This document shows, in pieces, positions 9,806 to 18,216 of a DNA stretch of 64,000 nt; positions within the stretch are counted from its first letter, which is position 1; every line of letters starts with the position of its first letter. A program made the translations under genes and the position numbers. Below the pieces are notes generated by a model. The model did no database searches and was not told the DNA's origin. It worked only from the letters and a program-made list of their open reading frames with translations. The stretch comes from Fibrella aquatilis (lineage in GTDB: Bacteria > Bacteroidota > Bacteroidia > Cytophagales > Spirosomataceae). The stretch lies in NCBI RefSeq assembly GCF_017353255.1, contig NZ_JAFMYU010000001.1, positions 1 through 64,000 of the forward strand. The letters are read 5' to 3'.

Positions 9806-9980
9806 GCCGCGTGCCGTAGGTACGCCATGTTTGTAGCCCAAGGGGGTAGCTGCGCGAGTGCGTATAGCGTGCCGTAGGCGCGACCACCACGTCTCTGTTG
9901 TGGCGTACCTATGGCACGCTATACGCACTCGCGCAACTACCCCCTTGGGCTACAAACATGGCGTACCTACGGCACGCGGC
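9806..9980. repeat. Long near-perfect inverted repeat (175 bp)
   Basis: Arms of 73 nt (9806-9878 and 9908-9980) match with two mismatches around a 29-nt loop. Each arm carries the word GCGTGCCGTAGG twice (once altered). On both sides, 12-bp copies of TCGTACCTTTGC are found in opposite orientation (9712-9723 minus, 9983-9994 plus), so the symmetry extends over 283 bp. No transposase is present; it could be a MITE-like or REP-like element. ORFs predicted through it are artefacts. Confidence 0.85.
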
Positions 9981-9985
9981 ACTCG

Positions 9986-9993
9986 TACCTTTG
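9986..9993 (+). promoter_or_regulatory. Rightward TAnnTTTG box with no gene ahead
   Basis: TACCTTTG, an exact -7 match, faces the 3' end of the oppositely oriented HNH gene. The only ATG closely downstream (10020) gives a 14-codon reading frame. Either it makes an antisense RNA against the nuclease gene or its original gene has been displaced. Confidence 0.35.
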
Positions 9994-10023
9994 CTCTATA
10001 AAAAGGAAAAACATTGGGGATGA

Positions 10024-10854
10024 TTACCAACCGAGTGCTTCTGGAGCCTCTGCGAATAACCTAGTCAGTTCAGGTATGATGTGGTACTGCCGTTTCATCT
10101 CCTGCCAGACGGTTTGATGGCTCTCATCTTGAATATGTTGCTGTAAATCAGCTAAATGCGTCGATGTTGCTCCGTTATCTCGTTCGTGTATATACGCCTG
10201 CAATCGAGCACGAAAATTCGTGTAAGCTAATCGACGCGCCCTAACAAGTTCTGTTCGTGTATTCAGATGAAGCACCTCAATCGTGTAATTAGCCCGCTTA
10301 AAATCACGTGAATCAGGATCATCGTCTAATTCACTGAATCGAAATCCTAGCGCCCCGCCCCCCAAATCCAACATCATGAAGGCAAGCGGATTTTCACGTC
10401 GCGGGTCAATTAACGCGTCTACCCCAGCCGGTGGTGGCGATAGCACAAGCGCTTTATCAGGATGAGGCGGAATCTTGTATAAACTATCAGGATTGCTATG
10501 CCTAAACACGGTGTACTTGTTGTTTTTTGGGCCATTACAGGGGCCGCAGGCGTAGCAATAGTTATCCCAGGAGAAGGCACGGTCGGGATACAGCGATTTA
10601 GGGGCCATATGCTCTACCTCGTCGGCAACGCTGTCTTCGCAGTAATGGCATCGGCGTGGTCCGCAGCACATGTCGCCCAGGTGTTTCCTAACTTCTGCGA
10701 AAGCTCTGTTCTGCTGCGTATTGTATTGCTTGAAGCGTTTGGCTGCTTCGGCTACTTGCGCAGTGTAATTGCCTGCGTCAACTACTTGTTGCCCGTATGC
10801 GACTAGAGAATCTGCGGTTGGCTGGGATAACGCAGGAGGATAAAGACGAATCAT
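10024..10854 (-). CDS. HNH endonuclease of an AAA-HNH (Septu/PtuB-like) pair
   Basis: 276 residues. The centre holds a zinc-ribbon HNH: C69-x2-C72, E81-H82 (DEVEHMAPK), N98 and C103-x2-C106 followed by NGPKNNK, the layout seen in the TIGR02646-type nucleases. The remainder is helical with no other recognised domain. Its ATG overlaps the stop of the upstream AAA ATPase by 4 bp (ATGA), so the two are co-translated. In Septu the PtuB HNH protein is loaded by a PtuA ATPase and cuts nucleic acid on phage infection; the assignment here rests on gene pair and order, not on a search. Confidence 0.8.
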   Translation of the reverse strand: MIRLYPPALSQPTADSLVAYGQQVVDAGNYTAQVAEAAKRFKQYNTQQNRAFAEVRKHLGDMCCGPRRCHYCEDSVADEVEHMAPKSLYPDRAFSWDNYCYACGPCNGPKNNKYTVFRHSNPDSLYKIPPHPDKALVLSPPPAGVDALIDPRRENPLAFMMLDLGGGALGFRFSELDDDPDSRDFKRANYTIEVLHLNTRTELVRARRLAYTNFRARLQAYIHERDNGATSTHLADLQQHIQDESHQTVWQEMKRQYHIIPELTRLFAEAPEALGW

Positions 10855-12047
10855 CCGGCGGTGGGGAGTTTAGCACGAAGCTCGAACAGCCGCTGTTGCT
10901 CTTCTTTGGTAATGGTGCCTTTGACTGATTTCACGTTAAGCCGAGCCACTTCTTGGGCCAGTTTCACACCCGCCTCGCCCTGATTTACATTGTCACCGAA
11001 TGCCCCCGTACCGTAGGCTTCCGACACATCACCGTAAATCAGCCGGTCGCGCTCAATGCCCGTAATCTCTCCTGATTGTTCATCACTGCCCGGTGCCGCC
11101 AACCGCCAGATGGAACCTCGCTTTTCGGCACCCCGACAAATCAGCGGGCTGTGGGTGGTGACGATAAATTGAATATTCGGAAAATGCTCGACAAACCACT
11201 GTCCAATCCGCGTTTGCCAGGTAGGATGCAAATGCGCATCTGCTTCGTCAATTAAAACGACACCTTCAGTATCAATAATCATCTCACCTTTTTCAATATT
11301 AGCAAAGACTTTATCTACGCTAAAAAGACGAACCATTTCGCGAAACATTTCGAACGTCAGGCTAAGTATTGACCTGTACCCGTCACTCAGTTGAGTTGCC
11401 GGTACAGAATTGCCATTGGCGTCACGAAAGAAAATGCCAGTTGAATCAACCTTTTCGATTATTACTCCCGGCTGAAGCAAATTTGATTCATTAACAAATC
11501 GCTCAATTCCGGCCAATTCTCTGCCATCAGACTTGTTATCTATTTTTTGTATGTACAGCTCGCGGATGAATGTAAGCGCTTCTGTTAGACCTATATCTTC
11601 GCCGAAAGCTGATAAATGGGCTGCTGCTTTAGGATGTGATTTAAAAATGCTTGCGTCTTCAGATCTACCACCTGTAAATCGACGAAAAGGACCAAAAGCC
11701 ATTGAGAATTCCTGTTTAGGAATCGGCGTAGAGTTTCCTGTAAAAAGACGTATAGCAGATTGAGATAATGGTAGAGAAATAAAATCTAACTTGTAGCTAA
11801 TATGAGGTTTTATAAACTCAATATTAATTCTACTAGTATTATCTGCATCTCTTGGCCATTCGAACATATTCTCCCTAACGGCCGGTGATTCATCATCTAT
11901 TAAACAAGCCGCTACAGCCTTCACAAAAGATGATTTTCCCGATCCGTTTTCTCCGATTAATACGTGCCAACCAGCGTGCTGAGTGAACGTCATTTCGAAC
12001 TGTTCAATGGCGCGGATATTGGTAATTTCTATTTTATCGATGTACAT
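10851..12047 (-). CDS. AAA/RecF-type ATPase of an AAA-HNH (Septu/PtuA-like) pair
   Basis: 398-residue SMC/ABC-like ATPase of the AAA_15/AAA_21 class. Walker A GENGSGKSS (32-40), signature LSDGYRS (220-226), Walker B VVLIDEAD (263-270) with D-loop HLHPTW, and switch His in TTHSPL (H299). There is no long coiled coil. Such ATPases paired with an overlapping HNH gene form defence systems (Septu; also effector modules of some retrons). No reverse transcriptase or msr-like RNA is seen beside it. Base composition looks more AT-rich than prfC, consistent with transfer. Confidence 0.85.
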   Translation of the reverse strand: MYIDKIEITNIRAIEQFEMTFTQHAGWHVLIGENGSGKSSFVKAVAACLIDDESPAVRENMFEWPRDADNTSRINIEFIKPHISYKLDFISLPLSQSAIRLFTGNSTPIPKQEFSMAFGPFRRFTGGRSEDASIFKSHPKAAAHLSAFGEDIGLTEALTFIRELYIQKIDNKSDGRELAGIERFVNESNLLQPGVIIEKVDSTGIFFRDANGNSVPATQLSDGYRSILSLTFEMFREMVRLFSVDKVFANIEKGEMIIDTEGVVLIDEADAHLHPTWQTRIGQWFVEHFPNIQFIVTTHSPLICRGAEKRGSIWRLAAPGSDEQSGEITGIERDRLIYGDVSEAYGTGAFGDNVNQGEAGVKLAQEVARLNVKSVKGTITKEEQQRLFELRAKLPTAG

Positions 12048-12190
12048 CGTAAGGGGGTGGTATTGGCTTGTTTGAGCGGTCGGTAGCTCAGGATGCAGAA
12101 CCTTTGGCCGTAGCCAAAGTTAGTAGGAAAGGCGGTTCTGACGGTCAAAACTGGCTGGTTCAAACTGCCAATAGGCTAAACGACAACGTT

Positions 12191-12685
12191 ATGAAAAAGC
12201 TAACCTACCTGGCCGCAATAGTGGCCCTGGCCCTGGGCACTACCCTGTCGGGCTGCGAATCGAAGACAAAAGACAAGGCCGACGACGTGGCAGAAGCCAA
12301 GCAGGAAGTGACTGAAACTGAACAGGCCGGGGGCACCAAACAGGAGGTAATGGACAAACAGGCCGACCTTGACTCGGCCCGGAAAGACTTCAAGAAAGCC
12401 TGGGATACCGACCGCGACGATATGCGCAAGGAGATCAACCGTGAGCTTGAAGACATCGACGAGAAAACGGCCACCTTCGAGCGCGATCTGAAAACCGCTA
12501 CTTCCAGCGCCAAAACAACGCTGACAGCCAACTTGACTAAGCTAAAACAGGAACGCGCTACCCTCACGGGCCTGCTTAAGGAACTCGATCAGGTAACGGC
12601 GGCGAACTGGGACAAAACCAAAAAGGCCATCGAAAAAGTGAAAGACGGCGTTGATGACCGCGTTGACGACCTTAAGAAGAAATAA
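12191..12685 (+). CDS. Coiled-coil lipoprotein
   Basis: 164 residues with lipobox TLSGC (Cys about 22). The mature part is a charged, Asp/Lys-rich helix with coiled-coil periodicity (TATFERDLKTATSSAKTTL). The ORF extends upstream to 12068, but the signal peptide MKKLTYLAAIVALA begins at 12191, which is taken as the start. Function unknown; such proteins resemble YtxH/sll1863-like stress proteins. It is followed by a strong terminator. Divergent from the AAA ATPase. Confidence 0.8.
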   Translation: MKKLTYLAAIVALALGTTLSGCESKTKDKADDVAEAKQEVTETEQAGGTKQEVMDKQADLDSARKDFKKAWDTDRDDMRKEINRELEDIDEKTATFERDLKTATSSAKTTLTANLTKLKQERATLTGLLKELDQVTAANWDKTKKAIEKVKDGVDDRVDDLKKK

Positions 12686-12712
12686 GTAGTCAATGCCAGT
12701 ATTGGCTAGATG

Positions 12713-12746
12713 AAATCCCCGACTGTGGAAGGTCGGGGATTTTTTT
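12713..12746 (+). terminator. Intrinsic terminator
   Basis: Stem AATCCCCGAC (12714-12723) pairs with GTCGGGGATT (12732-12741), loop of 8, followed by seven Ts. It ends the coiled-coil lipoprotein transcript. Confidence 0.9.
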
Positions 12747-12943
12747 GATAAGTAATCTGTGGAAAAAACGCTACATGAAGGCGCGGCATCAAGCTTTAGA
12801 GTCGTATTTAAATGGATTTGTTCAACAAATAAATGATTGATAGTGAGCATGTTAATCATATTTGACATAGGTAGATGGTACTATGCCGCTGACTTGGCAT
12901 AATTATTCTACAGAAACAGTCGAGACAGCAACAACACGCCCCT

Positions 12944-13159
12944 ATGAACTGGACCCTTACTCACTTCCCCGCAGCTATGCGTTCATTAAACCCAAGCACG
13001 CGGGCCAAAGCCATCGAGATTGCCAACACGCTGGTAGAACGCGGTGAGGGTAACCGTCAGCAGGTGATTGAACAAAGCATTGCTGAAGCCCGCTCCTGGG
13101 CACGAACCACCCAACTCGAATTAGCGACGCGGACTGCCTTTACCTTCCCACAACATTGA
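12944..13159 (+). CDS. Small protein with YdaT-like N-terminal motif
   Basis: 71 residues. The opening (MNWTLTHFPAAMRSL...AKAIEIANTLVERG) resembles the short PW-x-YP-xSMKNL...KAIEIANALLEEG unit of YdaT-like proteins, including the following AEARSWA. Function unknown. It precedes the four-helix Cys protein by 27 bp and may share its transcript. Confidence 0.65.
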   Translation: MNWTLTHFPAAMRSLNPSTRAKAIEIANTLVERGEGNRQQVIEQSIAEARSWARTTQLELATRTAFTFPQH

Positions 13160-13186
13160 TTCACTCACGTCTTCAACAGTAACCTC

Positions 13187-13606
13187 ATGATTTGGAATAA
13201 ATCAGTATACGACACCCTGACTAGCTGCGCCGCCCTCTGCGATGAAACCGCAACAGAATCCTCACGGTCGGTGGATATTGAAAACTGGTACCGCTTCATT
13301 TTTCTCAACCTCGATTGTGCCGACATCTGCCGTCAGGTGGCCATGCTTTACGTACGGGGGTCGGAAAATACCAGGCTGCTGGCCGAAACTTGTATTGAAG
13401 TGTGCGAGAAATGCGCCAGTGAAGCCCGCGAGTTTAACAACGAGAAAGCGCGGCAGGTGTACGCCATGTGCCAGCAGACCATCATGAGCTGCATCACAAT
13501 CCTGAATATGGCTCCACATATGGACCTCGATAAGGTACAGCCCCATAAGAACACTCCCACGTCGCTTTTCTACGGCATCGACCTCCGCGACGCACTATAT
13601 AATTAG
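13187..13606 (+). CDS. Four-helix bundle copper-binding (DUF326-like) protein
   Basis: 139 residues with regularly spaced Cys pairs: SCAALC, DCADIC, TCIEVCEKC, MC and SC, in amphipathic helices. This is the pattern of Csp-type cytosolic copper storage proteins. Cytosolic (no signal peptide). The C-terminus (after about residue 110) lacks Cys. A copper-buffering role follows from the family; the number of ions bound cannot be inferred. Its stop codon touches a hairpin repeat. Confidence 0.8.
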   Translation: MIWNKSVYDTLTSCAALCDETATESSRSVDIENWYRFIFLNLDCADICRQVAMLYVRGSENTRLLAETCIEVCEKCASEAREFNNEKARQVYAMCQQTIMSCITILNMAPHMDLDKVQPHKNTPTSLFYGIDLRDALYN

Positions 13607-13689
13607 TGAAAGAGTGAATGGCGAAAGAGTGAAAGAGTGTGATCCGGCACTCTTTCACTCTTTCACTCTTTCGCCATTCACTCTTTCGC
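13606..13689. repeat. Hairpin of tandem GTGAAAGA words
   Basis: 34-nt arms (13606-13639 and 13656-13689) pair with one mismatch. Each arm is itself a period-8 repeat of GTGAAAGA. It starts at the stop codon of the DUF326 gene and ends 12 bp before the next start, so it may act as terminator or mRNA 3' stabiliser. Confidence 0.85.
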
Positions 13690-13701
13690 ACCTTCGCTTC
13701 T

Positions 13702-14427
13702 ATGATCGTAAAACTCGCCTCAACTGGCTGGGAAATTATTCACCAACCGGCCCATGGGTTGCTGGCGTTTCAGTTAGGGCAGCAATGGAAAGCGGCAAAA
13801 CGCCCCCTCCACTGGCCCGAAACCCTAATTGCCCTCACCGAACACGACGACGGTCAGGAACCTTACGAGGGCCGCAATCACCTTACACCACTAGGTGCAC
13901 CGCTCAATTTTCAGGAACTGTCTTATTCCGTCGAACAGATGCGGAATATGGTCAGCATTGCCCTTCAGAAAAGCCGCTGGAATGCGCTGATGGTGTCGAT
14001 GCACAGCACGTTTTTGTACGAAGAAAAACGTGACACTGACCCAGCTTTGGATGAATTTCTGGATCAACAGAAGCAAAACCAGCAGTCGTGGCGGCGGCAA
14101 TATGGTGTTACCAAAGCCGAGGCCACTTACGCCTATGACTTTGTGCAGTGGTGCGATGCGTTTTCGCTGATCCTGTGCCTTGATCAGGTACCCCCTGAAG
14201 GCCGCCGACTGGAGATCAGCAAAGGTCCCGACGGCACTCCCTACTACGTTTTCCAACGCCCCGATGGCACCCTGGGTCTCGACCCCTGGCCCTACGACCC
14301 TGTACAACTGACCGTCAGCATTGAACAAAGTACGGTACCTCAACTGGTTTTCGCCGACGACAGAGAACTGTATAACGCCCTGCAACAGGCCCCCATTGAG
14401 ACGAAGACCTGGACACTGAAACAGTGA
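13702..14427 (+). CDS. DUF3891 family protein
   Basis: 241 residues. The EHDDG motif near the start (LTEHDDGQEPYEG) and later AYDFVQWCDAFSLILCLDQVP fit DUF3891. No signal peptide. Function of the family is unknown; the EHDxG plus downstream acidic residues recall metal-binding helical enzymes (HD-like), which is inference. The start at 13702 is used because upstream codons lie in the hairpin repeat. Confidence 0.75.
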   Translation: MIVKLASTGWEIIHQPAHGLLAFQLGQQWKAAKRPLHWPETLIALTEHDDGQEPYEGRNHLTPLGAPLNFQELSYSVEQMRNMVSIALQKSRWNALMVSMHSTFLYEEKRDTDPALDEFLDQQKQNQQSWRRQYGVTKAEATYAYDFVQWCDAFSLILCLDQVPPEGRRLEISKGPDGTPYYVFQRPDGTLGLDPWPYDPVQLTVSIEQSTVPQLVFADDRELYNALQQAPIETKTWTLKQ

Positions 14428-14624
14428 ATTGGATTCTGGATTGGTTGCCAACCCGTCAGGCCGGTACAGTGAAGGGGCCACTGCGGACGAGCGTTGCTCC
14501 CAACGCCTGTACCGTAGTGGCAGCCTTGTCCTTGGCAACAACGGTGTACTATGCAGACGACGTTTTCGTACCAGTTGAGTGAACGACATTACCTATTGCT
14601 TGCCAAAAAATAGTAGAATATATT

Positions 14625-14654
14625 TTTGTATTTTAATAGCGGCACCTATATTTG
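14625..14654 (+). promoter_or_regulatory. Promoter of the Rrf2 regulator gene
   Basis: TTTG at 14625-14628 and TATATTTG at 14647-14654 match the Bacteroidota -33 and -7 elements with an 18-bp spacer. The ATG is 21 bp further on. The flanking DNA is AT-rich, and autoregulation by the encoded Rrf2 protein is plausible. Confidence 0.7.
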
Positions 14655-14675
14655 CCTCGTAAAGTTGATTGAATC

Positions 14676-15110
14676 ATGTTTTCCAAGACCTGTGAGTACG
14701 CGCTAAGAGCCGTTATTTATATTGCTCAACAATCCAAGCAGAACCAGAAAGTAAGTTTCAAACAAATTGCTAAAGCCATTGACGCACCAGAATCATTCAT
14801 TGCCCGGATCCTGCAAGACTTAAGTCGGCGCGATGTTATTCAATCGGCAAAGGGGCCCACGGGTGGCTTTTTTGTGAATCAGCAGTCCATGAACCAGAGC
14901 TTAGCCGATGTAGTCCGGGTTATGGATGGTGATAAACTTTTTGTCGATTGTGGCCTGGGGCTGAGCTATTGTTCTGAGAAAAACCCCTGCCCGCTCCATA
15001 ATGAGTTTAAAGCCATTCGAGCCAATATTCAACAGATGCTGGAATCAGCTACGCTGGGTAACTTCAATGACTTATTAGACCAACAACAGTTGTTTTTGGG
15101 CAGAAGCTAA
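14676..15110 (+). CDS. Rrf2 family Fe-S transcriptional regulator (NsrR/IscR-like)
   Basis: 144 residues. The N-terminal winged helix (MFSKTCEYALRAVIYIAQ) is typical. Three Cys (C92, C99, C105; C-x6-C-x5-C) match the positions that ligate an Fe-S cluster in IscR and NsrR, so it should sense NO, oxygen or Fe-S status. It stands directly upstream of a cbb3-type oxidase and truncated haemoglobin cluster on the same strand, which makes an NO or low-oxygen signal likely. Which of the NsrR and IscR subgroups it belongs to is not decided. Confidence 0.88.
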   Translation: MFSKTCEYALRAVIYIAQQSKQNQKVSFKQIAKAIDAPESFIARILQDLSRRDVIQSAKGPTGGFFVNQQSMNQSLADVVRVMDGDKLFVDCGLGLSYCSEKNPCPLHNEFKAIRANIQQMLESATLGNFNDLLDQQQLFLGRS

Positions 15111-15166
15111 AAAATTTGGCCAATTAAGAGATAAAAAGGTGTTTCACTATTTAACTGTTAGCATCT

Positions 15167-15394
15167 ATGACACGGCAGATTACAAAAAATCAGTTTCTCA
15201 GCCATCGCATTGAGTTGTACCAGCACAACCGTATACCCGGACCCTCCTGCGCCCACTGGTACTACATAGTCACCGAAGTGATTAAAGTAACCCTACTGCT
15301 CTGGCTTGGCTTCCGTGCTCTGTCGAAACCGGTGTATCGTTCACGGCCACAGTCGGGTAACACCTTGTTCAATAATCTCTTAACCGAAAATTAG
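15167..15394 (+). CDS. Small single-span membrane protein
   Basis: 75 residues with one hydrophobic segment (YYIVTEVIKVTLLLWLGF, about 32-49) flanked by positively charged ends. No family recognised. It ends 2 bp before the oxidase subunit I gene, so it is probably co-translated with it and may be an accessory subunit. Confidence 0.6.
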   Translation: MTRQITKNQFLSHRIELYQHNRIPGPSCAHWYYIVTEVIKVTLLLWLGFRALSKPVYRSRPQSGNTLFNNLLTEN

Positions 15395-15396
15395 CT

Positions 15397-17223
15397 ATGG
15401 AATCCTCTATCCTTAATCGCTGGCACTGGGCCAGTCTACTGCTGGTGCTGAGTGTTCAACCCGTGCTTGCTCAGGGTAGTCCGGTCGGTGATGTGTGGAG
15501 TCAGCCGGGTATTATCGGGACCATTATTTTGTTGGTCATCGTAATGGCGGGGGTGTTGGTACTGGCCATTGCCCGGTTGGGTGGTGTGCTCAACAAGTTG
15601 TCTACCCCGTTGGAGCAGCAACAAAACGAGACGTTTGAGGAAACCGTGGCCAATCTGACAACCGACCAGCTCGACCAGATTCTGGAACGGCGGCAGGCCC
15701 GTTCTTATCAACTGACGGGTCGTGAATTGGGTAGTGAGCAACGTCCCCAAGATGAGAAAGGGCTGGTCAGCCACGTAACTACGGACATGCACGCGCCCTT
15801 AGTGGCCGAAAAGAAGCACACGCTCCGGTACGGTAAAGTAGAACCCGCGCTTATCCGGCTCATTGCCGCCTACCTGCTGAGTGCGGCTTTCTGGTTGGTT
15901 TTCGGAACGGCCATTGGCTGGTACGTGGGTATCAAGTTTGTCCGGCCCGATATTGACCATGTCGCGTGGCTCTCCTTTGGGCGGCTCCGACCGGTTCACA
16001 CCAATACGGTCTTTTGGGGCTGGTCGTCGCTGTCGATGCTGGGCCTGGGGCTGTTTGTGGTGACCCGAACCAGCAACACTCGCCTGTTTAGCTACCGCTT
16101 GGGCTGGCTTTCGCTGGGACTGATCAACGCCTGCTTAGTGCTGGGTACGCTGTGTCTGATGAACGGTATCAACAACGGCGGGGGCGAATACCGCGAGTTT
16201 ATCTGGCCGGTGATGGCCCTGTTTGCCATCGGCCTGGTCATTAGCCTGTACAACTTCTACCAGACCGTGGCGCACCGTCAGATCGAGGAGATGTACATCT
16301 CCAACTGGTACATGCTGGGTGCTTTGTCCTGGGTTATTATCCTGTCCGTTATTGCCTACCTGCCCTTTTACCAGAATGGCTTAGGCGAAACCGTCATCCA
16401 GGGCTATTATATGCACCAGGGCGTGGGCATGTGGTTTATGTCCTTTACGCTGGGGCTGGTGTATTATTTCCTGCCCATGTCGCTCAATAAGCCGATCTAC
16501 TCCTACTCACTGGGAGTGCTGGCTTTCTGGACGCAGTTGCTGTTTTATACCCTGATTGGCACCCACCATTACGTATTCAGCCCGGTTCCGTGGTGGCTTC
16601 AGGCGGTGGCCATTGTCTTTAGTGCCGGTATGTTCATTCCGGTGCTGGCCGGTACCACCAACTTTGTGATGACCTTTCGCGGCAGCGGCAAACACGTGAC
16701 CAGCAGTTATTCACTGCCGTTTCTGGCCGTAGGCGTCCTGTTCTACTTTACCGGCTCGGTGCAGGGGTCCATGCAGGCCTTTCGGTTCACCAACGTCGTC
16801 TGGCACTTCACCGACTTCAACGTAGCGCACTCCCACATTACCATGTATGGCATTATTGCCTTCCTGCTCTGGGGGTGCATCTATACGCTGGTGCCTCGCT
16901 TCATGGGCCGCGAGCCGCGACAGCTCCTGGTGGGTATTCACTTCTGGTTTGCTCTGCTGGGGCTGCTGGCTTACATCGTCTCGATGATGATTGGTGGTAC
17001 ACTGAAGGGGTTGAGCTGGCTGGATGGGGAGCCGTTTATCAAAAGCGTCGTGCTGATGGCCCCTTTCTGGGTTTGGCGGGCCATTGGCGGTACCCTGATG
17101 CTGCTCTCCCATTTCGTTTTCGCCTTCAACCTCTACGAGATGCTCCTTAAATCGGCCCCTGCCTCTGAAGCGAGTTCTGTTCCCCATTTAAACAACACCC
17201 ATCATGTGGCTGAATCTGCATAA
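15397..17223 (+). CDS. ccoN: cbb3-type haem-copper oxidase subunit I, N-terminally extended
   Basis: 608 residues, longer than the usual 470-500. After a signal-like helix, an extra membrane helix (about 32-55) and a charged linker (to about 140) come the twelve core helices. Haem ligand HTNTVFWGW, CuB His in MHQGVGMWF, the pair THH (before YVFSP) and NVAHSHITMYG are all present. The Tyr in LLFYTLIGTHH lies 44 residues after the CuB His, as for the crosslinked His-Tyr of V. cholerae CcoN, and no cNOR-type glutamate set is seen, so oxygen reduction is favoured over NO reduction. Overlaps the next gene by 20 bp. Confidence 0.88.
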   Translation: MESSILNRWHWASLLLVLSVQPVLAQGSPVGDVWSQPGIIGTIILLVIVMAGVLVLAIARLGGVLNKLSTPLEQQQNETFEETVANLTTDQLDQILERRQARSYQLTGRELGSEQRPQDEKGLVSHVTTDMHAPLVAEKKHTLRYGKVEPALIRLIAAYLLSAAFWLVFGTAIGWYVGIKFVRPDIDHVAWLSFGRLRPVHTNTVFWGWSSLSMLGLGLFVVTRTSNTRLFSYRLGWLSLGLINACLVLGTLCLMNGINNGGGEYREFIWPVMALFAIGLVISLYNFYQTVAHRQIEEMYISNWYMLGALSWVIILSVIAYLPFYQNGLGETVIQGYYMHQGVGMWFMSFTLGLVYYFLPMSLNKPIYSYSLGVLAFWTQLLFYTLIGTHHYVFSPVPWWLQAVAIVFSAGMFIPVLAGTTNFVMTFRGSGKHVTSSYSLPFLAVGVLFYFTGSVQGSMQAFRFTNVVWHFTDFNVAHSHITMYGIIAFLLWGCIYTLVPRFMGREPRQLLVGIHFWFALLGLLAYIVSMMIGGTLKGLSWLDGEPFIKSVVLMAPFWVWRAIGGTLMLLSHFVFAFNLYEMLLKSAPASEASSVPHLNNTHHVAESA

Positions 17224-18214
17224 AAACCACCGGCTGTTTCTGGGGCTGGCGGCTGGGGTTTTCCTCCTGCTCAGTACGCTGATTGCCGTTATGCCCGCCT
17301 TTTCGGTACAGAATAACAACGCACCGCTGCCGGATGCGTCCCCCACGAATGCCGAGATTCAAAACGGACTGGATGTCTTTGTGAGCGAGAACTGCATGGC
17401 CTGCCATACGCAGCAGGTACGTAACATCGACATGGACAAGACCTGGGGTGGCCGTCCCGGTATTCCCGCCGACTACGCCCGTAACGCCCGCCTGGACAAC
17501 CTACGGGCAACGCCCTCGGTGCTGGGCACGGAACGTACCGGCCCCGATCTGACCGAACTAGGCGAGCGGCAACCCAGTGAAGACTGGCATTACCTGCACC
17601 TGTTCAATCCGCGCTCGGTCGTCAAGGAATCCATTATGCCCGCCTACCCGTGGTTGTTTACCACCCAATCGACGGTGGGCAGCTACGATAAAGAGTTGAA
17701 CGTACCGGCCGAGTTCCGGCAGGGTATTACGGGCCACATCGTACCGACCGAGCGTGCCCGGCAGTTGGTCGCCTATCTGCTGTCGCTCAAACAGGTTGAT
17801 TTGCCTGATGGCCAGTCACCTGCCTTTCTCGAATACAAAAAACCGAAACCGGCTGCGGGTAGTGGCACCGCTTCTGGCGAAGCGGTGCTCGACGGTGCTG
17901 CGCTGTATGCCCAGCATTGCCAGGCGTGTCACCAGGCGGGTGGCGAGGGACTTAAAGGGGCCTTCCCACCCCTGAAAGGTAGCCCCATTGTAAACGATGC
18001 CAATGCCGAGATGCTGGTTCGGATTGTGTTACAGGGCTACGATGCCCGCGCTGAATACGCCGTGATGCCTCCCTTTGCCCAAAAACTCTCAGACGCGGAG
18101 ATTGCCGCCATTGCCACCCATGAGCGAAGTGCCTGGAGTAATAGAGCCGAAAAAGTGACTCCTGAGCTGGTGCGCCAAATCCGGGCGGCTATAGAAACCG
18201 AAACAACCCAATAG
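17204..18214 (+). CDS. Fused CcoO-CcoP-like dihaem cytochrome c subunit
   Basis: 336 residues. An N-terminal anchor (about 8-30) is followed by a CcoO-like domain with haem motif CMACH, RTGPDL, HLFNPRSV and SIMPAYPWL (Met ligand), then a proline/alanine linker and a class I cytochrome c with CQACH (about 245) and a late VMPPFAQ Met ligand. In typical cbb3 oxidases CcoO and the dihaem CcoP are separate; here one chain carries one haem of each type. It passes electrons from cytochrome c or a quinol complex to subunit I. Confidence 0.87.
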   Translation: MWLNLHKNHRLFLGLAAGVFLLLSTLIAVMPAFSVQNNNAPLPDASPTNAEIQNGLDVFVSENCMACHTQQVRNIDMDKTWGGRPGIPADYARNARLDNLRATPSVLGTERTGPDLTELGERQPSEDWHYLHLFNPRSVVKESIMPAYPWLFTTQSTVGSYDKELNVPAEFRQGITGHIVPTERARQLVAYLLSLKQVDLPDGQSPAFLEYKKPKPAAGSGTASGEAVLDGAALYAQHCQACHQAGGEGLKGAFPPLKGSPIVNDANAEMLVRIVLQGYDARAEYAVMPPFAQKLSDAEIAAIATHERSAWSNRAEKVTPELVRQIRAAIETETTQ

Positions 18215-18216
18215 CT

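Noticed and set aside
9911-10117. 68-residue ORF through the hairpin
   Set aside because: It is translated from the repeat arm and has no family character or start context.
12068-12180. tRNA-like string (GGTAGCTCAGGATGCAGAACC and later GGTTCAAACTGCC)
   Set aside because: The hairpin CTTTGGC-CGTA-GCCAAAG has a 4-base loop, not a 7-base anticodon loop, and no acceptor stem closes the cloverleaf. Most likely chance or a decayed attachment site.
15397-17223. Nitric oxide reductase (NorB) instead of an oxidase
   Set aside because: All CuB His ligands and the helix VII Tyr at the 44-residue spacing of cbb3 oxidases are present, and NOR-type glutamates are not seen. The NO link remains only through the Rrf2 and globin genes.
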